NCBI GenBank assembly: GCA_028829895.1
Contig: CM054182.1
Span: 64,102,379 to 64,166,378, forward strand
DNA from: Sinotaia quadrata
Lineage: Eukaryota > Mollusca > Gastropoda > Architaenioglossa > Viviparidae
Length of the DNA stretch: 64,000 bases
Direction: 5' to 3'
In this document: piece by piece, positions 1 to 12,948 of the stretch
Layout: the number at the start of each line of letters is the position of its first letter
How positions within the stretch are numbered: the stretch's first letter is position 1
Program-made: the position numbers and the translations under genes
The notes under the pieces: model-generated
Database searches by the model: none
Told to the model about the DNA's origin: nothing
The model's input: the letters and a program-made list of their open reading frames with translations, nothing else

Positions 1-240
1 CACAGATACTTTCACACACACATTTTCACGCATTTTCTCTCACGCGCATAAATACTCACACATACACTCATAAATACGCTCACGTTTCCACTCTCATACA
101 CTTGGCCATACCCACATTCAAACACACCTCACGCTCACACTCACATTCTCTCGCACACACTCTCACGCATTCTCACACAAAAACACCGCAAGTCATATGT
201 ATACACACACACACTCACACGCAAAACCTCGCAGGTTATA
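1..240. repeat. CA-rich low-complexity tract
   Basis: Irregular CACACA, CTCACA and CACGCA runs continue from before the window start. No gene is seen. Confidence 0.8.
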
Positions 241-1379
241 AACAGCCATAAATTAATGGATTGATGTTAGCAGAGGAAAAAAGGCCACAAAGTTGACAGT
301 TAAGTTAATGCATTTAGTCTTTTGGTACTTAGTCCGACAGAGAATTACATTTTCAGTGGGCGTGAGATTACGACATTCTACATCGGGGCACAGCTTTCGT
401 GTTAGGCAGAAAAACACTGCTAACTTTCAATATTTTAAGTGGCGTGTTTGTTCTTTCTCTGCTAACAGCATCCTTTCTTTAGTTTCTTATCCTTTCTTTT
501 CATAGATTTTTTTAAAATAAAAAATGTCTTTTGTTGTCCACCCTTTTAAAATGATTGCAAGTAAGTTAAATTAATCCACCGCTCTCTCTTTCGCTTTCTC
601 AGTCCCCCGCCCCTTCCCCCCCCACAAACTAAGACCCTCACCTTCCCCACTTCGCCAAAACGAGAAGCATGATTATATTAAATGTATTTGTTTCCATGTT
701 TTGTCCTACCTGATAAATGAAGGATAATAGTCGGGAGCCTTACCGGGTATATGCGCTGAAAATTTCAGTGACTGGTATCATTTCCGGCTGCCTGTTGACT
801 GCAAACCGCACGGTTGTGCGGCGGTCCACAGGTCAGTCAGCCGCACCCACCAAAGGGATATGCAGCATCTTGATATAACATCCATTAATATTTTGTTGTC
901 TTTTTTTTATGTTTACTGTTTTCGTAAGATCTTATTTATTAAGTGGATTCGTGAAGTTTCAAAGTAATAAACTATAGTGTTATTAAAAAACAAGAAATGA
1001 CATTTCAATACTGCATTATTCAAGGAAATACCAGAACGTGAGAAATGAGCGAAAGACAACAACGAAAAGTCAATAAGAGTCTTTGACAGCATTTGTGCAG
1101 GTGAAAATTGTTTTATTTGTTTGTTTAGCTTACTTATTTTTATTGTAGCTTGCTTGAGGATGTGTGTGTGTGTGTGACTGCGTGCACATTCAGATACCCG
1201 CTTTTCTTTGTAACAAGTTCCTTCATTCCCCTGTTGCTAGTCTGCTTATTTATTAAGAATTTATGTTCTTTTAGCACCAATTTTTTCTTTGTTTGTTGTG
1301 GGATTCACTGATTATTATTGTTTTTAAATACATAATTTCCTTCTGAGATCGTTTGATCGTTCCTTCCTTTGTTTGTTTG
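241..1379. other. Unannotated AT-rich stretch
   Basis: No gene is supported. It contains a perfect hairpin, CCGCAC-GGTT-GTGCGG, at 806-821 and a short GT run near 1160. Confidence 0.5.
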
Positions 1380-1538
<159 letters not shown>

Positions 1539-1999
1539 TTGTCCTGTCCTGTCCTGACAAATCTTGTCCAGTCCAGTATAATCTAATCCTATCCATCCAT
1601 CTCTCTCTATCTATCTCTCTATCTAATCTAATCTAATCTAATCTCATCTAATCTAATCTAATCTAATTTATCTATCTATTTATCTAAATAAATAAATAAA
1701 TAATATATATGGTATTTACATAAGGAAGCAAGTGAATAAATATGATTTACAGATATGCGATGCATACAAATAACGAAACAAAAATGACAGTGCTCTTTTC
1801 ATGATGAAATGTGTGCCTTGAGACCAGTCTTGCAAAAATGCAATGGTCTGTCTCAGTCTCAGCTCAAAACAAAAAACAAAAAAAAAAGGGGGGGGGGAGA
1901 GGCGGATTCCAGCAACAAGAAAGGTACTCGGCCGTCTCAGCTTCAAATATGCTGCTCTGCAAGTCCTGAAGATCTGTTGGGGAAGGGGGAGAGGAAGAA

Positions 2000-2035
2000 A
2001 GAGAGAGAGAGAAAGAGAGAGAGAGAGGGAAGGAG
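2000..2035. repeat. GA microsatellite
   Basis: A GAGA/GAAA-rich run, preceded by a G-run and an A-run near 1880-1900. Confidence 0.8.
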
Positions 2036-2494
2036 GGAGAATGGCGGAGAAAGAGAACTCTGACATTCTAATTTTTAAGTGATCGAATATAAGCAATGGG
2101 AGTGCCAGTGTTATTCACAAATTATGGTAGAAGTAATGATTTCGAATCCCTTGTAGGGACAAGGAATATGATTTGATTGTCAGCATGCATTTGTAATTCA
2201 TTACACGTCATCAAAGGTTTTGTGTCAGAAACGCTACAACGTGAATGGTGAAAGCGTTTCATTGGGGCAAAAGACTGGTATCTTTAGGGTGTCTTTAGCT
2301 TGTAATTGGTGGACTTGTAACACAGTATTCGTGTGTGTGTGTAGGTGCTCACAGAATAACAGAACTAGTGCGAGACCATTTAGACTGAAGCGTGTATCAT
2401 TTTACTGATGCACTTTGCTTTCTTCCGATAGAAAGTAGGTTGTGAATGAGCTGCCTTCTCAAAGTTAGTGAGCATTTTTAATATGTCCTATGGC

Positions 2495-2632
2495 ATTACA
2501 TTTAAGTACGTCACTATGAAATTACATTTAATTACATAACTATGAGATTATGCTTAATTACCCTTTATAATCTCACCACGAGATCACGCTTAATTACTTC
2601 ATTATGAGATTACGCTTAATTACGTCAAACAG
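2495..2632. repeat. ~26-bp minisatellite, block 1
   Basis: Units resemble TCACTATGAGATTACGCT followed by CAATTACG. The same family reappears at 3622-3790, after the retrotransposon remnant. Confidence 0.75.
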
Positions 2633-2650
2633 CGGACAAAGCAAGCATAC

Positions 2651-3290
2651 TGAAACAGCTATAAATAGAAACCAAAGTAATGTGTGTTCCAGCACCTTTA
2701 GGAATACCAGGCAATGATAAAACAGGTGATCTAGGCGCCCCCCCCCAAATAGCCTTTACTGACACCCCCCCCCTCAATCTAACTCGACATCACTCCAACG
2801 CACAAAGAACACTTAGGAGCATTTAAGAAACTCATCTTTAACTCATGGGAAAAACAATACTACAGTGAAGCAAAAGGAAGACAAATAAATTACCCAAGCG
2901 ACACCAACAATATATGAAAAGCTATAAGGGAGATCAATCTTAAATGACTAAATTAAGATCAGACAGCGAAATAACCAAATACAAAGAAATAAAGCGCAGA
3001 CAGCCAGAGACTAAACCTAGAACACACAATGAAAGAATGCAGTCTACTAAGACATGAAAAATATGTATCTAGATGAAAACGGCATATCAGTGAATATTAT
3101 GAGTATTTGAACCCCCCCACCCAAGATAAATGGCAGCAATGCCTCCAACAACTAGCAGAATTTATAAATAAACACCCCCAAAAGGCTAACCGATAAATGA
3201 AATAGATACTAAAAAGACATTACCTAAAAAAAAATTACTCTATAATAATAAAACAAATTCGGAAACATAACCCAAATTAAACAGAGCAGA
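2651..3290 (+). pseudogene. Decayed non-LTR retrotransposon RNase H fragment
   Basis: With many stops and frameshifts, the + strand still reads VMCVPAPLGIPGNDKTGDLG (compare the W-V-P-x-H-x-G-I-P-G-N-x-x-A-D of retrotransposon RNase H), later LEHTMKECSLLRHEKYV (compare the E-T-x-x-H-I-L-x-x-C-P-x-x-x-x-x-R tail) and DKWQQCLQQLAEFI. The order and spacing fit the C-terminal part of a non-LTR element ORF2. No other domain was recognised. It sits between two blocks of the same minisatellite. Confidence 0.55.
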
Positions 3291-3621
3291 TCAAGAGAGA
3301 AAAAAAGGCAAGGTGACATGGGGAAACAGTCCAGCCGGCTCCTGAGCCCGACAAATGAGGCACCAAGAGTGTTGGGAATCAAATGACAGCATAGTTGGCT
3401 TCGTACACCTCGTTCGGGTCAGCTGGGAACCCCCCCAAAAAACAATCCTGGACCTGTCTAGGCATGTTTCGGAGAGGAAAAAGCATAAAAAGGAGCGATT
3501 TCCGTCAGTCCAGCTTTTATTGTCTAGTGTACCCCCTCCCCCCCTAACCCACACACCCTCCTTTCCCAGCGCGAAATCGGCGAAAGTAGGAAGAGTTCTC
3601 ATAAATTATTATTTGTAGTAT

Positions 3622-3790
3622 ATCAGTATGAGATTACGCTCTATTACGTTACTACGAGACCACGCTCAATTATGTCACTACGACACCAAGCGCAATTCTA
3701 TGTCACTATGAAATTACGCTCAATTACGTCACTACGAGACCACACGCAATTATGTCACCTTGAGATTAGGCTGAAATACTTCACTATGAA
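3622..3790. repeat. ~26-bp minisatellite, block 2
   Basis: This is the continuation of the 2495-2632 family, with TCACTACGAGACCACGCTC-type units. About 1 kb of other sequence separates the two blocks. Confidence 0.75.
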
Positions 3791-5700
3791 ATAAATAATA
3801 GTTATTAAGACGTAGTTGAAGTAGTGCTACAAGCGTGACGCACCAGATGCGGTCCCCCCCCCCAAACCAGCAGAATACCACCACCATCACCACTCTCGTC
3901 CGAGCACGAGATCTAAGTCTAATTTTAAAAAAATCATCCATCGAAGATGGCCTTGTGCACACATTGTATTTCATGCTTGCATTACACTCTTTATAGTTTC
4001 GCCATGAATAAACTAGTCATATGGATTCAAACCAGGTTTGGATCTCATTAGCCAGTTTAATTGTTCAGGTGAGATGTGGAGAACCACTGGTAGGCAGTGG
4101 TCATGAGAAATGTGTTTCGGTGCCTCGCGAGTTATGAAACTTACACAAACGAAAAACACAGTCGTCGACATTGGCTGGTTTTTCTGCTTACAGTCAAAGG
4201 GGCAGGAGGTCTTCCAGCTAAACCTTACTGTTGCGGAATCGTCGCTAAAATGCTGCTGTTTTGCAGCTGTAGGCACTATTGTTATAATAGATTTTATGGG
4301 GATTTTCTAGACCTTCTGCAGATGTGTCAACGTTCGTTGATTTCGTGGACTAGTGCTAAGGCCAAGGAAGAGTAAAGTTGAAGAAAACGGATGACAAAAA
4401 ATGTTTGAAAGTTAGAGATGATAAATATGAGGTATGACCTACACGGCTTCAAGGTCGGTTTCACGTCAAAGGCAATGACTTGTGAAGGGTGTGGTCATCA
4501 CTCATTTTATTGGCAATGTCGTGATGTTAATGTTGTTCTTTCAACCCTATTAACCCTTTTCATATTGACTTCTCGCTGGTGTTTTTACAAGCTCCCTAAA
4601 TTTAACCAGCACAGGAAGTCATTTGACAGTATTCCAGTTTATGCATATGGCAATGGGCTTCTTGTTGGTTAGTTGCGCATCGTAACGTTTGGTAAACAAT
4701 TTTGTAAAGACGCTTCTGGCAAGTGCATTAGACCAGAAGTGTCCGTGGACTGACGAGTTTGTTTTTGTTCATCTCTAAGGTGTTAAGGTCTACAACATAG
4801 CATACCTGTGTCGATTTGTTAGCATTGTTGTTATCAGAACAGCTTCACTTGTCAAAGTGGCTGTTTGTTTTTTCCTAGAATGTTGGTGATCTATTGTTTT
4901 GTACCTATTTTATTATCTTCTTGTCGTTATGTGCATTATGTCGTGTTTAAGAAATTTCAGTATTATTATTTTAACTTCAGTATTTTTTTTAGTCATTTCG
5001 GATTTTACATACGTTAATATTAACTTCGTGACTGCCATAAGCACTCTATAAAATGATTATGCTGATGACAATGATGATGATCGTGCATCATCAACACCAC
5101 TACTGCAGCCACCACCAACATCATTACCACCACTATCATCAGCAACAAAAACATTTAAATATTTCTCCCAAGTAGCCAACACACACATAATTAACTACAT
5201 AATTTTCCTTGACGTGTGCCTCCTCCTAACCTCCCCCCCCCATCCCCACGGCCCACCCACCCCACCCTCCGCACACAAAAGAAAAATAGAATCAACCAAG
5301 AAATCTTGCAACGAAATGTCATTTGCTCAATTAATTATAAAAAAGTGAAAATGAACAAAAAATGAACAAAAAAGTGAAAGCGAAAGGAAACGCAAACAGT
5401 ATTCGTTATCATTTATTTCATCATTTATCTTGAGGGATGTTTCGAAAGCATGATGTGTTAATCTCCGAGAACTGTCAACATTTAGAAAAGGACACACTTC
5501 TTAATTCTGATTTAACTGATAGTTTGACATCGTCGTACATACTGACTGACTGACTGACACGTGTTTGCTTGAGGTTTCTGGCTTTTCGTTGATTTTGATA
5601 TCAGTGTCTTCAGTTATTTTTCTTGACCCGTATCGCAGGACGATGCTTGCTCTGCGGAGTTTGTTCAGTACATGAGTTTATTTTATCCGCATCTTTCTGG
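3791..5700. other. Unannotated non-coding stretch
   Basis: Open frames near 4097-4375 and 4418-4672 lack splice support or recognisable domains. Short GAT/CAC-type repeats occur near 5060-5150 and a C-run near 5235. Confidence 0.45.
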
Positions 5701-5719
5701 TTTTCAATCTATTTATCAA

Positions 5720-6700
5720 CTGTCAGGCATGTAAGTATAGCACTGATCTGTTATCGGAACTAGTAGGTACCATTACCTAAAGTAGTATTTAATGGGTTAC
5801 TTAAATTATGGTTTCTCCATTTGTCTGTTGTAGTATTCGTATCTTACCTTGCTGACATATTTACTTGTTATCAAGATGTAATGTTTACTTTTTACTTGAT
5901 TGTAATATATTTATTTTTAACTGACTATAGTATTTATAATATTATATATACCTATCACTAGTTTTAATACAAAGATATTTTGCTTAAATGAGTGTAGTGT
6001 GTACCAATGTACAGCCTTTATTTTATATGACTGAAGTATTCATATCGTACTGAAACTAGAATCTATATCTTACCTGAGAGTAGTATCTAAATCTTACATG
6101 ATTGTATTTATATCTTACATAACAGTAGTATCTATATCTTACATGACAGTAGTATTTCAATTTTACATAGCAGTAGTATCTATATCTTACATGACTGTAA
6201 TATTTCAATTTTACATAGCAGTAGTATCTATATCTTACATGACAGTAGTATTTCAATTTTACATAGCATTAGTATCTATATCTTACATGACAGTAGTATT
6301 TCAATTTTACATAGCAGTAGTATCTATATCTTACATGACAGTAGTATTTCAATTTTACATAGCAGTAGTATCTATATCTTACATGACTGTAGTATTTGTA
6401 TCTTACAAGTCTGTAGTATATAAACCTTACCTGAAAGTAGTATTAATATCTTACATGAATGAAGTATTTATATCTCATGAAAGTAGTATTTATATCTTAC
6501 ATGAAAGTAGTATTTATATCTTACAAGTCTGTAGTATATAAACCTTACCTGACAGTAGAATTAATATCTTACATGAATGAAGTATTTATATCTACATGAA
6601 AGTAGTATTTATATCTTACATGAAAGTAGTATTTATATCTTACATGAAAGTAGTATTTATGTCTTATCTTGATATCTGACTGTATAATTTTATTTATCTT
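5720..6700. repeat. ~27-bp minisatellite with 54-bp dimer structure
   Basis: Units resemble AGTAGTATCTATATCTTACA followed by TGAC. Between about 6120 and 6400 they alternate with TAGTATTTCAATTTTACATA-type units. Open frames on both strands are repeat artefacts. Confidence 0.85.
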
Positions 6701-6797
6701 ACTCTCATATTTATCCAGTACCTGATTGATATTTATTTCTTACTTAATAATTATTAATATATTAATTTCTAATGAATGGATGATCATGTCTTCCTGA

Positions 6798-6985
6798 TAG
6801 TACTCTTTTATAATACTTAACTATAGTATGTATGTTTAACTCATAGTACTCTTTTATAATACTTAACTATAGTATGTATGTTTAACTCATAGTACTCTTT
6901 TATAATACTTAACTATAGTATGTATGTTTAACTCATAGTACTCTTTTATAATACTTAACTATAGTATGCATGTTTAAGTGATAGT
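6798..6985. repeat. 46-bp tandem repeat, about 4 copies
   Basis: The unit starts TAGTACTCTTTTATAATACT and recurs at 6798, 6844, 6890 and 6936, with near identity. Confidence 0.9.
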
Positions 6986-7090
6986 ATTTGTCACAACCCC
7001 CTCCTCTATCTGACGAAAAGGGAGGTGGAAGATGACATCTGTCAGTAACAACATCGGACTTGTATACAGATATACCAGCGATGTTTGTCT

Positions 7091-7360
7091 GGCCCTATAT
7101 TCTTTCTTTTGAATGCAAGGGTACACTTTGCTGACGTGTTTGTCTGGCCCTATATTCTTTCTTTTGAATGCAAGGGTACACTTTGCTGACGTGTTTGTCT
7201 GGCCCTATATTCTTTCTTTTGTATGCAAGGGTACACTTTGCTGACGTGTTTATCTGGCCCTATATTCTTTATTTTGTATGCAAAGTACACTTTGCTGACG
7301 TGTTTGTTTGGCCCTATATTCTTTATTTTGTATGCAAGGGTACACTTTGCTGATGTGTTC
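7091..7360. repeat. 55-bp tandem repeat, 5 copies
   Basis: The unit starts GGCCCTATATTCTTTCTTTT; copies begin at 7091, 7146, 7201, 7256 and 7310. Frames are open on both strands across it but have no other support. Confidence 0.9.
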
Positions 7361-7984
7361 GCTTGCGAGAATGCGAGTGGAAATGGTAGTGTGTATGGTG
7401 TAGACAATACAAAAATAAGACACATAACATGACGGGGGGAGACAAAGCCGCATTTGCCCATTCAAAACAATAGCAAACAAGTTTTGTAAGGTTATGATTT
7501 AGGTTTATTAACATATGGGCATTATCTCTCATATGATGACTAGATCAATCACTTGAGACATTCATAACATGCACTCATTGGGGGTGGGTGGTGGATGATA
7601 GTGATGACTGATGAAATCTATCTTAAGAGAAAATATTTTACCTGAGTGATGTCCCCGCTTGCAATAACTACTCTGGCAGTTATATTATCATCAATCAACT
7701 AATATACATGAATAATAACAGTACAGCATTTCGAGTCCAAGATTGAACTAATCAAAGATGTTCAAATAAATAGTTCTTGTTCAATTCTCTTAACCAAAGT
7801 TAATTGAGATAGTTAAATAAATTTCAAATACTTTAAATGTGCTGAGGGTTTTCAAAGTTATTAGAGAGTGTACTGCTACACTTGTTGTCATGATTATTCA
7901 CTGACACAACTCTTTGTGTCAAATCCTTGTGGTACTGCCTGATAATATTCATTATTTTACCCAACTATTGTAAAAATGTCTGCC

Positions 7985-8235
7985 AAATAGTACTCTTTTA
8001 TTTTACCCAACTGTAGTATGTATGTCCACCCAATAGTGTTCTTTATGTATTACCCAACCTGTAGTAGGTATATCCACCCAATAGTACTCTTTATGTATTA
8101 CCCAACTGTAGTATGTACGTCCACCCAATAGTGTTCTTTATGTATTACCCAACCTGTAGTAGGTATGTCCACCCAATAGTACTCTTTATGTATTACCCAA
8201 CTGTAGTATGTACCTGATAGCACTTTTTATATCCT
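7985..8235. repeat. ~58-bp tandem repeat
   Basis: Units read CCACCCAATAGTACTCTTTA followed by TGTATTACCCAACTGTAGTATGT in two parts; there are about four diverged copies. The wording resembles the 6798 array (TAGTACTCTTT). Confidence 0.85.
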
Positions 8236-8299
8236 ACCAAACTGTAGTGTGTAGTATATCTACCCGATTGCAGTTATTAATATTTCTGTCTAATTTTTG

Positions 8300-9030
8300 T
8301 CTTTTGGACTGAAGCATTTTTCTATCTTAACTGACTAGTATTTATGCATTTCCTGGATGTATTATTTTGTCTATCAGATAATAATATTAATGTTTACCTG
8401 ATAATCACGTTTTATTGAATGTAGATTCGTACCGATTTGTTGGTAGTATTTAAGACTTATAAACTGTTGTATTTATATCATACCTGACTCGTGTATACAT
8501 TCCTCTTACTGTAGTATTTATGTTTTCTGATTGTATTTGTATCTAGTTGATGTTTACATGACTGAAGTATTTCTGTCTACATTGCTAGAGTATATATTTA
8601 TGCGGCTGAAGTATTTCTGTCCACATACTAGAGTTTATGTTTCCCTGACTAGAATTTAGCTGTACATTACTAGAGTGAACTTATGCTTACCTGACCAGAT
8701 TTTTGTCTGCCTTACTAGTTTACATTTATCTGACTAGTATTTATGTCTACATTATTACAGTTTATGTTTATCTCACTGTAAAGTATTTTTGTTTACATTA
8801 CTAATTTATCTGACTAGTATTTATGTCTATCTTACTAGCGTTTATGTTCACCTGACTAGTATTTTATGTCTACATTATTAGTGTTTATGTTTACCTAACT
8901 AAATATGTCTACCTTCCTAGAGTTTATGTTTACCTGACTAAATATGTCTACTTTCCTAGAGTTTATGTTTACATGATCAGTATTTATGTTTACATCACTA
9001 GTGTACATGTTTATCTGACTAGTATTTACA
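8300..9030. repeat. Strongly diverged TGACTAGTATTTATGTCTAC-type repeats
   Basis: About 25-35-bp units with TTACCTGACTAGTATTTATG wording recur irregularly. They look like decayed relatives of the 5.7-6.7 kb minisatellite. Confidence 0.6.
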
Positions 9031-10357
9031 TCTTGACTGTACTGTCTTGGTTGATTTTCCCATTTTACGAATTTGTTTTATTACTTTTTCTTTAAAAAGT
9101 TGCTTTATTTTCCTTGTTCATTTTTTAAAAGTGAAATTTATAAATTTATTTGAGGTATCAACTTTAGCGGGAAAAAAGTCCGCTTTAGTTTATTTTATAC
9201 TTGTCACAGTTATAATCTAGTGAAAACATTTTTCTCTTTCAATGTAGAAAGATGCTAAGCGTTCAGTAAATTAAACAAAATCTTATTTCAATTTATTTTA
9301 TTAAAAAAAAAAAAAAAGGAGAGTGCACTTGAAGTTCTCAATCCAGCAGGAGTGAAAACCAAATTGCAACTTCGGACAAATTCACCTTTACCCTTGTTAA
9401 GATGGAGATGTGCTTTTGCTACTAGATTTAGAACATTTTGCGTCACAGTAGACATGGCAACACCACAATGTTGACGTTTGAAATACCTTGGACGCCGGGA
9501 TGAGGAGACGACCAAAGCGGATCTGAAACCTTTGTCAGATCCTGGCTGTCTGTATATTGTTACGGTGACTGCTAAAACCCTGCATCAGACGCATAGCGGA
9601 AATCTGATAACATTGTTTCTTTGTAAGCGCTTTATCATCACCAGCGCAATCAGGAAGAAAGAGATGCATAACTGTTCTAAGTTTGCAGACTCCAAGCAGT
9701 TTTTCATAGAGAACGCTCACGTTACCGAGACCTTGAGATTGCGATACTTATAACGTAAAAAATAAATGCTGCTATACTTTTAAAGTTCTATATATAATTT
9801 GAACAATAATAGATACCCGATTAGTTTGTTTAAGATGAAATTTCCCGTTCTGCAATAGCAGTACACTTGCCGATGCCCTTTGACTTAGAAGAAAAAAATA
9901 AAAATTCTCTTCCTGATCACATAACATAATCTATGTGCTAATTATCACACCTGCATTTCTCTCCGCATAGATGTGGGTCAGGTGACAAAGCGGCTAGGTA
10001 TGTTTAAACGCGCACAACGTGGGCATGCGCATGACAGCCATTGATTCAACAGAGGATTTTGGGTAAATATTAACGGATGGTCTCGGCTTAAAGTTGCAGT
10101 CGCGTCTGGACGTGACGGAAATCGATGTTCAGAGCGGGAGAGCTGCAGCAGAGACATACCTTGCTTCAGAGAAATGTGAAAACAAAAGCAGAACTAAAAG
10201 CTCCTTGGCGCGTAGAAATGAAGTTATCTTCTTGTCCTCTTTCCCCATTCCCTCTCAATCTCCTAGAAAAAAAGCAGCTAGGTGCTACTTTACAAAGTTT
10301 GAAACTCAGCTTCGCATTCGATCAGTACAAAACAAAACACCTTATGAATTTTGTGTA
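9031..10357. other. Unannotated stretch with one GC-richer segment
   Basis: The segment 9420-9753 is GC-richer, with a + strand open frame of 91 codons (9478-9753). I recognise no family and found no convincing splice sites, so it is not called as a gene. Confidence 0.35.
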
Positions 10358-10373
10358 CACACACACACTCACA

Positions 10374-10437
<64 letters not shown>
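10358..10437. repeat. CA microsatellite
   Basis: Nearly pure CA repeat of about 75 bp after an imperfect start. Confidence 0.95.
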
Positions 10438-10441
<4 letters not shown>

Positions 10442-12082
10442 GTGACAAAGAACAAGATTACCCTGGAAATGAAATACATTTATGAAAAATATAACAGTTA
10501 TATAAACCTTTCTCCTATAGCTTAATGTATGTAAGAATCTGAACCACTGACGTTTAGATTTGATAAGGTAACAAGATGATTGAAAATGAGATAATTCTTT
10601 ATAATTGATATTTTTTAATGAAGTAACTTTTTTAATTTATTGCGTTTTAAATCTCGATTAGGTTAGAATGTAGAAATAATGAATCCGATAGTATATGACG
10701 AGCGAAAATTTAATTTGAAATTAAAATTAATTTCATTTAGTGATGCCTTGAAAAGTTGACAGGGAAATTTTGCAATTTTTATTTCATCTCCAACCCCCTC
10801 TCACCCCAATCTACACTGAAACTATTACAGTGAACTAATGTCCATTCATTACCATTATGAAAATTTCTTTTGTCATCGACAGTAACTCTTAACTTTTTCA
10901 TGATTTCCAAACACGAAGATTTTGCTTGTTGCCTCCCTTACACTGTTCCCAAAGCAGTTTTTAAAAAAAACCCTGACTGGATGTCTAATGTTCACATTTT
11001 TGAAACAGTTACAATTTCGAACACTACATTTAGCTGCATTTGTTTCTATGAACAAACTTCCGGTTAAATACAGTATTCGGCCTTACAGGTCGACTAAATA
11101 ATGCCCTTTTCTCGAGACACTTTAGTTTTGATCTGAAGACGTTTATGATGTGGACAACATTTTGGACGTTGGAGAGGACCCAAGCCTGGAAATTAGTGCC
11201 CAGATCAATCTTTGTCACGTGACTTTATTCTTTTAGTCTGAATGTAGGAACTGATATGTTCCAATAAATTTTAGTTCTCTTTATGGCACTTCACTCTCCT
11301 GTTCTCAGGTTCCAGCCCTAAGAATGTCTGATGTCACGCAAGTGTACACTGCTACTAGCATAATAATAATGAAATTTATAGTAAATATGGTAAATACTCT
11401 AGTAATAGTAATCTGTAATGTAGTTTATTGAGTATCAAATACATATTTACTCATAGGTAAAAGTAGTTGATTTTCAAGATTAACAGTGATGCCTTTATGT
11501 GGTCACGAGGAAAGCAGGGCGTGCTTTAATAAAAAGATGAGCAAGAATGATGACAAGACATCCCCCTTCCCCACGAATAAATTGTAAAGATGTAAGCTAG
11601 GGAGGGAGAATATTGTTTGTACGTTTGAGTGTCCGTGCGGGGCTTCACCGAAAGTTACCTTTTCTTTCTTTCGAAAACTGTGGCCGGAATTAGTAAAGTG
11701 CAAATAGCTTTATAAAACACCAGCATCAACACAAACAGCTGCAAAAAAAGCCTTAAGTGCTACGCGCATAAGTATGTATGTGATTTTACAAATTGTGTAT
11801 CTCGGTTTACGCTTGTCCTTCAGGTTTTCCTTTGCGCGCTATTGGTCCGACAATGATTTAAAAAAAATAAAAATCTTAAAGATTTCTTTAAGAAAGAACA
11901 TTATATAGTACCATGCTAAATCGCTTTTATATTGTTTCAGACAGTTTCCAGCGGTTGACTACTTGAGTACAAAAAAAACCCAGCTCGCTTGTCAAATTTC
12001 AAGCAAAAAATAGAAAGCGTGTATCAGAGGAAAAGAAGTTCTTTAACGATTTTGTGACGAATTTTGGTAATAATTATCGAGA
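10438..12082. other. Unannotated AT-rich stretch upstream of candidate exon a
   Basis: No supported gene. Any promoter for candidate exon a would lie here, but no clear TATA element at the right distance was identified. Confidence 0.4.
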
Positions 12083-12141
12083 ATGGAACCAAACATTGAT
12101 CGTTACGCTAAAGTCAGGAACAGTGGGAAGTACCATCGAAT
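12083..12141 (+). CDS. Candidate 5' coding exon a (possible true first exon)
   Basis: The sequence shows an ATG with A at -3 and G at +4, 19 codons starting MEPNIDRYAKV, then a strong GTAAGC donor after two bases of a split codon. Those two bases (AT) are completed by the first base (A) of candidate exon b, giving Ile and an uninterrupted frame. The peptide is hydrophilic and looks protein-like, but I recognise no family. It lies about 18.7 kb upstream of the firmly supported chitin synthase exons, so its membership in that gene is only inferred from strand, position and phase. It could be another gene or chance. Confidence 0.4.
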
Positions 12142-12420
12142 GTAAGCAAGCTTCTATAGTTCGTCATTTCCTGTCTTCTTTTTGATTGGATGATTATTTT
12201 TACTTATAGTTTTTTTTCTCTAGTCGATAACTTTTGGTCCTTGTAATCGTTTCTTTGTTATATTGATATATCTTTAAATCATCTTGATAAATGTTGAAAA
12301 ATTTAATTTTCTTTTTTTCAGTATCTTTTCGGCTGTTTATATAATTAGTTTTCTGATATTTGTATTTCATCTAAAAGATCAAACTATCTACTAAAATCTA
12401 TTGTTTTCTCACCACATCTC

Positions 12421-12480
12421 CATCTCCCCATCCATCCATCCATCCATCCATCCATCCATCCATCCATCCATCCATCCATC

Positions 12481-12518
<38 letters not shown>

Positions 12519-12520
12519 GT
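12421..12520. repeat. ATCC then ATCT microsatellite
   Basis: CATC/ATCC units run for about 60 bp, then TATC units to about 12520. It lies in the intron between candidate exons a and b, if real. Confidence 0.95.
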
Positions 12521-12737
12521 TTGCCTGTCCACCCGCTCGTCTGTCTTGCTTCCTGTACTTCTCATTCACCTGTGCATCCTTTTATCCGTCTGCCTTGTTA
12601 TTTATTCATCTGTCGATCTGTCCATCCATCCATATGATTAGAGCCTATATACATGCATATATAAATAGATAAACAGAAAGATAGATAGATAAATAGACAG
12701 ATGATAGACACAGAGAGAGAGAGATTACACACGCACA

Positions 12738-12878
12738 CTTGTGTTTCGTGTGTGTAGTATACGAGTATATATTAATTTTCTTTTCAAAATGTACTTTAGA
12801 TTCAACCTTGTGTTTCGTGTGTGTAGTATACGAGTATATATTAATTTTCTTTTCAAAATGTATTTTTAGATTCAACCT
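12738..12878. repeat. 69-bp tandem duplication spanning an acceptor
   Basis: Copies start at 12738 and 12807 with CTTGTGTTTCGTGTGTGTAG. The second copy holds the acceptor of candidate exon b plus its first nine to ten bases; the first copy holds a duplicate acceptor. Confidence 0.9.
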
Positions 12879-12948
12879 TACTGGACTGAAGCACGTTTAC
12901 AAAGTCAGTGACATGAAGAAAGATGTGCCTGGCGTGGATTTCTATGAG
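12870..12948 (+). CDS. Candidate 5' coding exon b
   Basis: A pyrimidine-rich tract and TTTTTAG acceptor precede a 79-nt segment encoding a peptide that ends DVPGVDFYE, followed by a GTATAT donor. It enters in the phase left by candidate exon a and leaves in phase 0. Phase 0 is compatible with splicing to position 30837 (AG at 30835-30836), which would add five codons (KLNEA) before the ATG at 30852. That acceptor has a poor pyrimidine tract. The acceptor and first nine to ten exon bases lie in a 69-bp tandem duplication. No domain is recognised. Confidence 0.4.

Noticed and set aside
806..821. Perfect hairpin CCGCAC-GGTT-GTGCGG
   Set aside because: Too short and isolated to assign as a terminator, RNA or element; recorded only in the region entry.
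4097..4672. Three + strand frames of 66-92 codons
   Set aside because: Overlapping frames, ordinary intergenic composition, no recognisable domain.
6056..6541. 147- and 66-codon open frames on opposite strands
   Set aside because: Both are translations of the ~27-bp minisatellite.
9478..9753. 91-codon + strand frame in GC-richer DNA
   Set aside because: No family recognised, no convincing acceptor or donor, and a competing open frame on the other strand.
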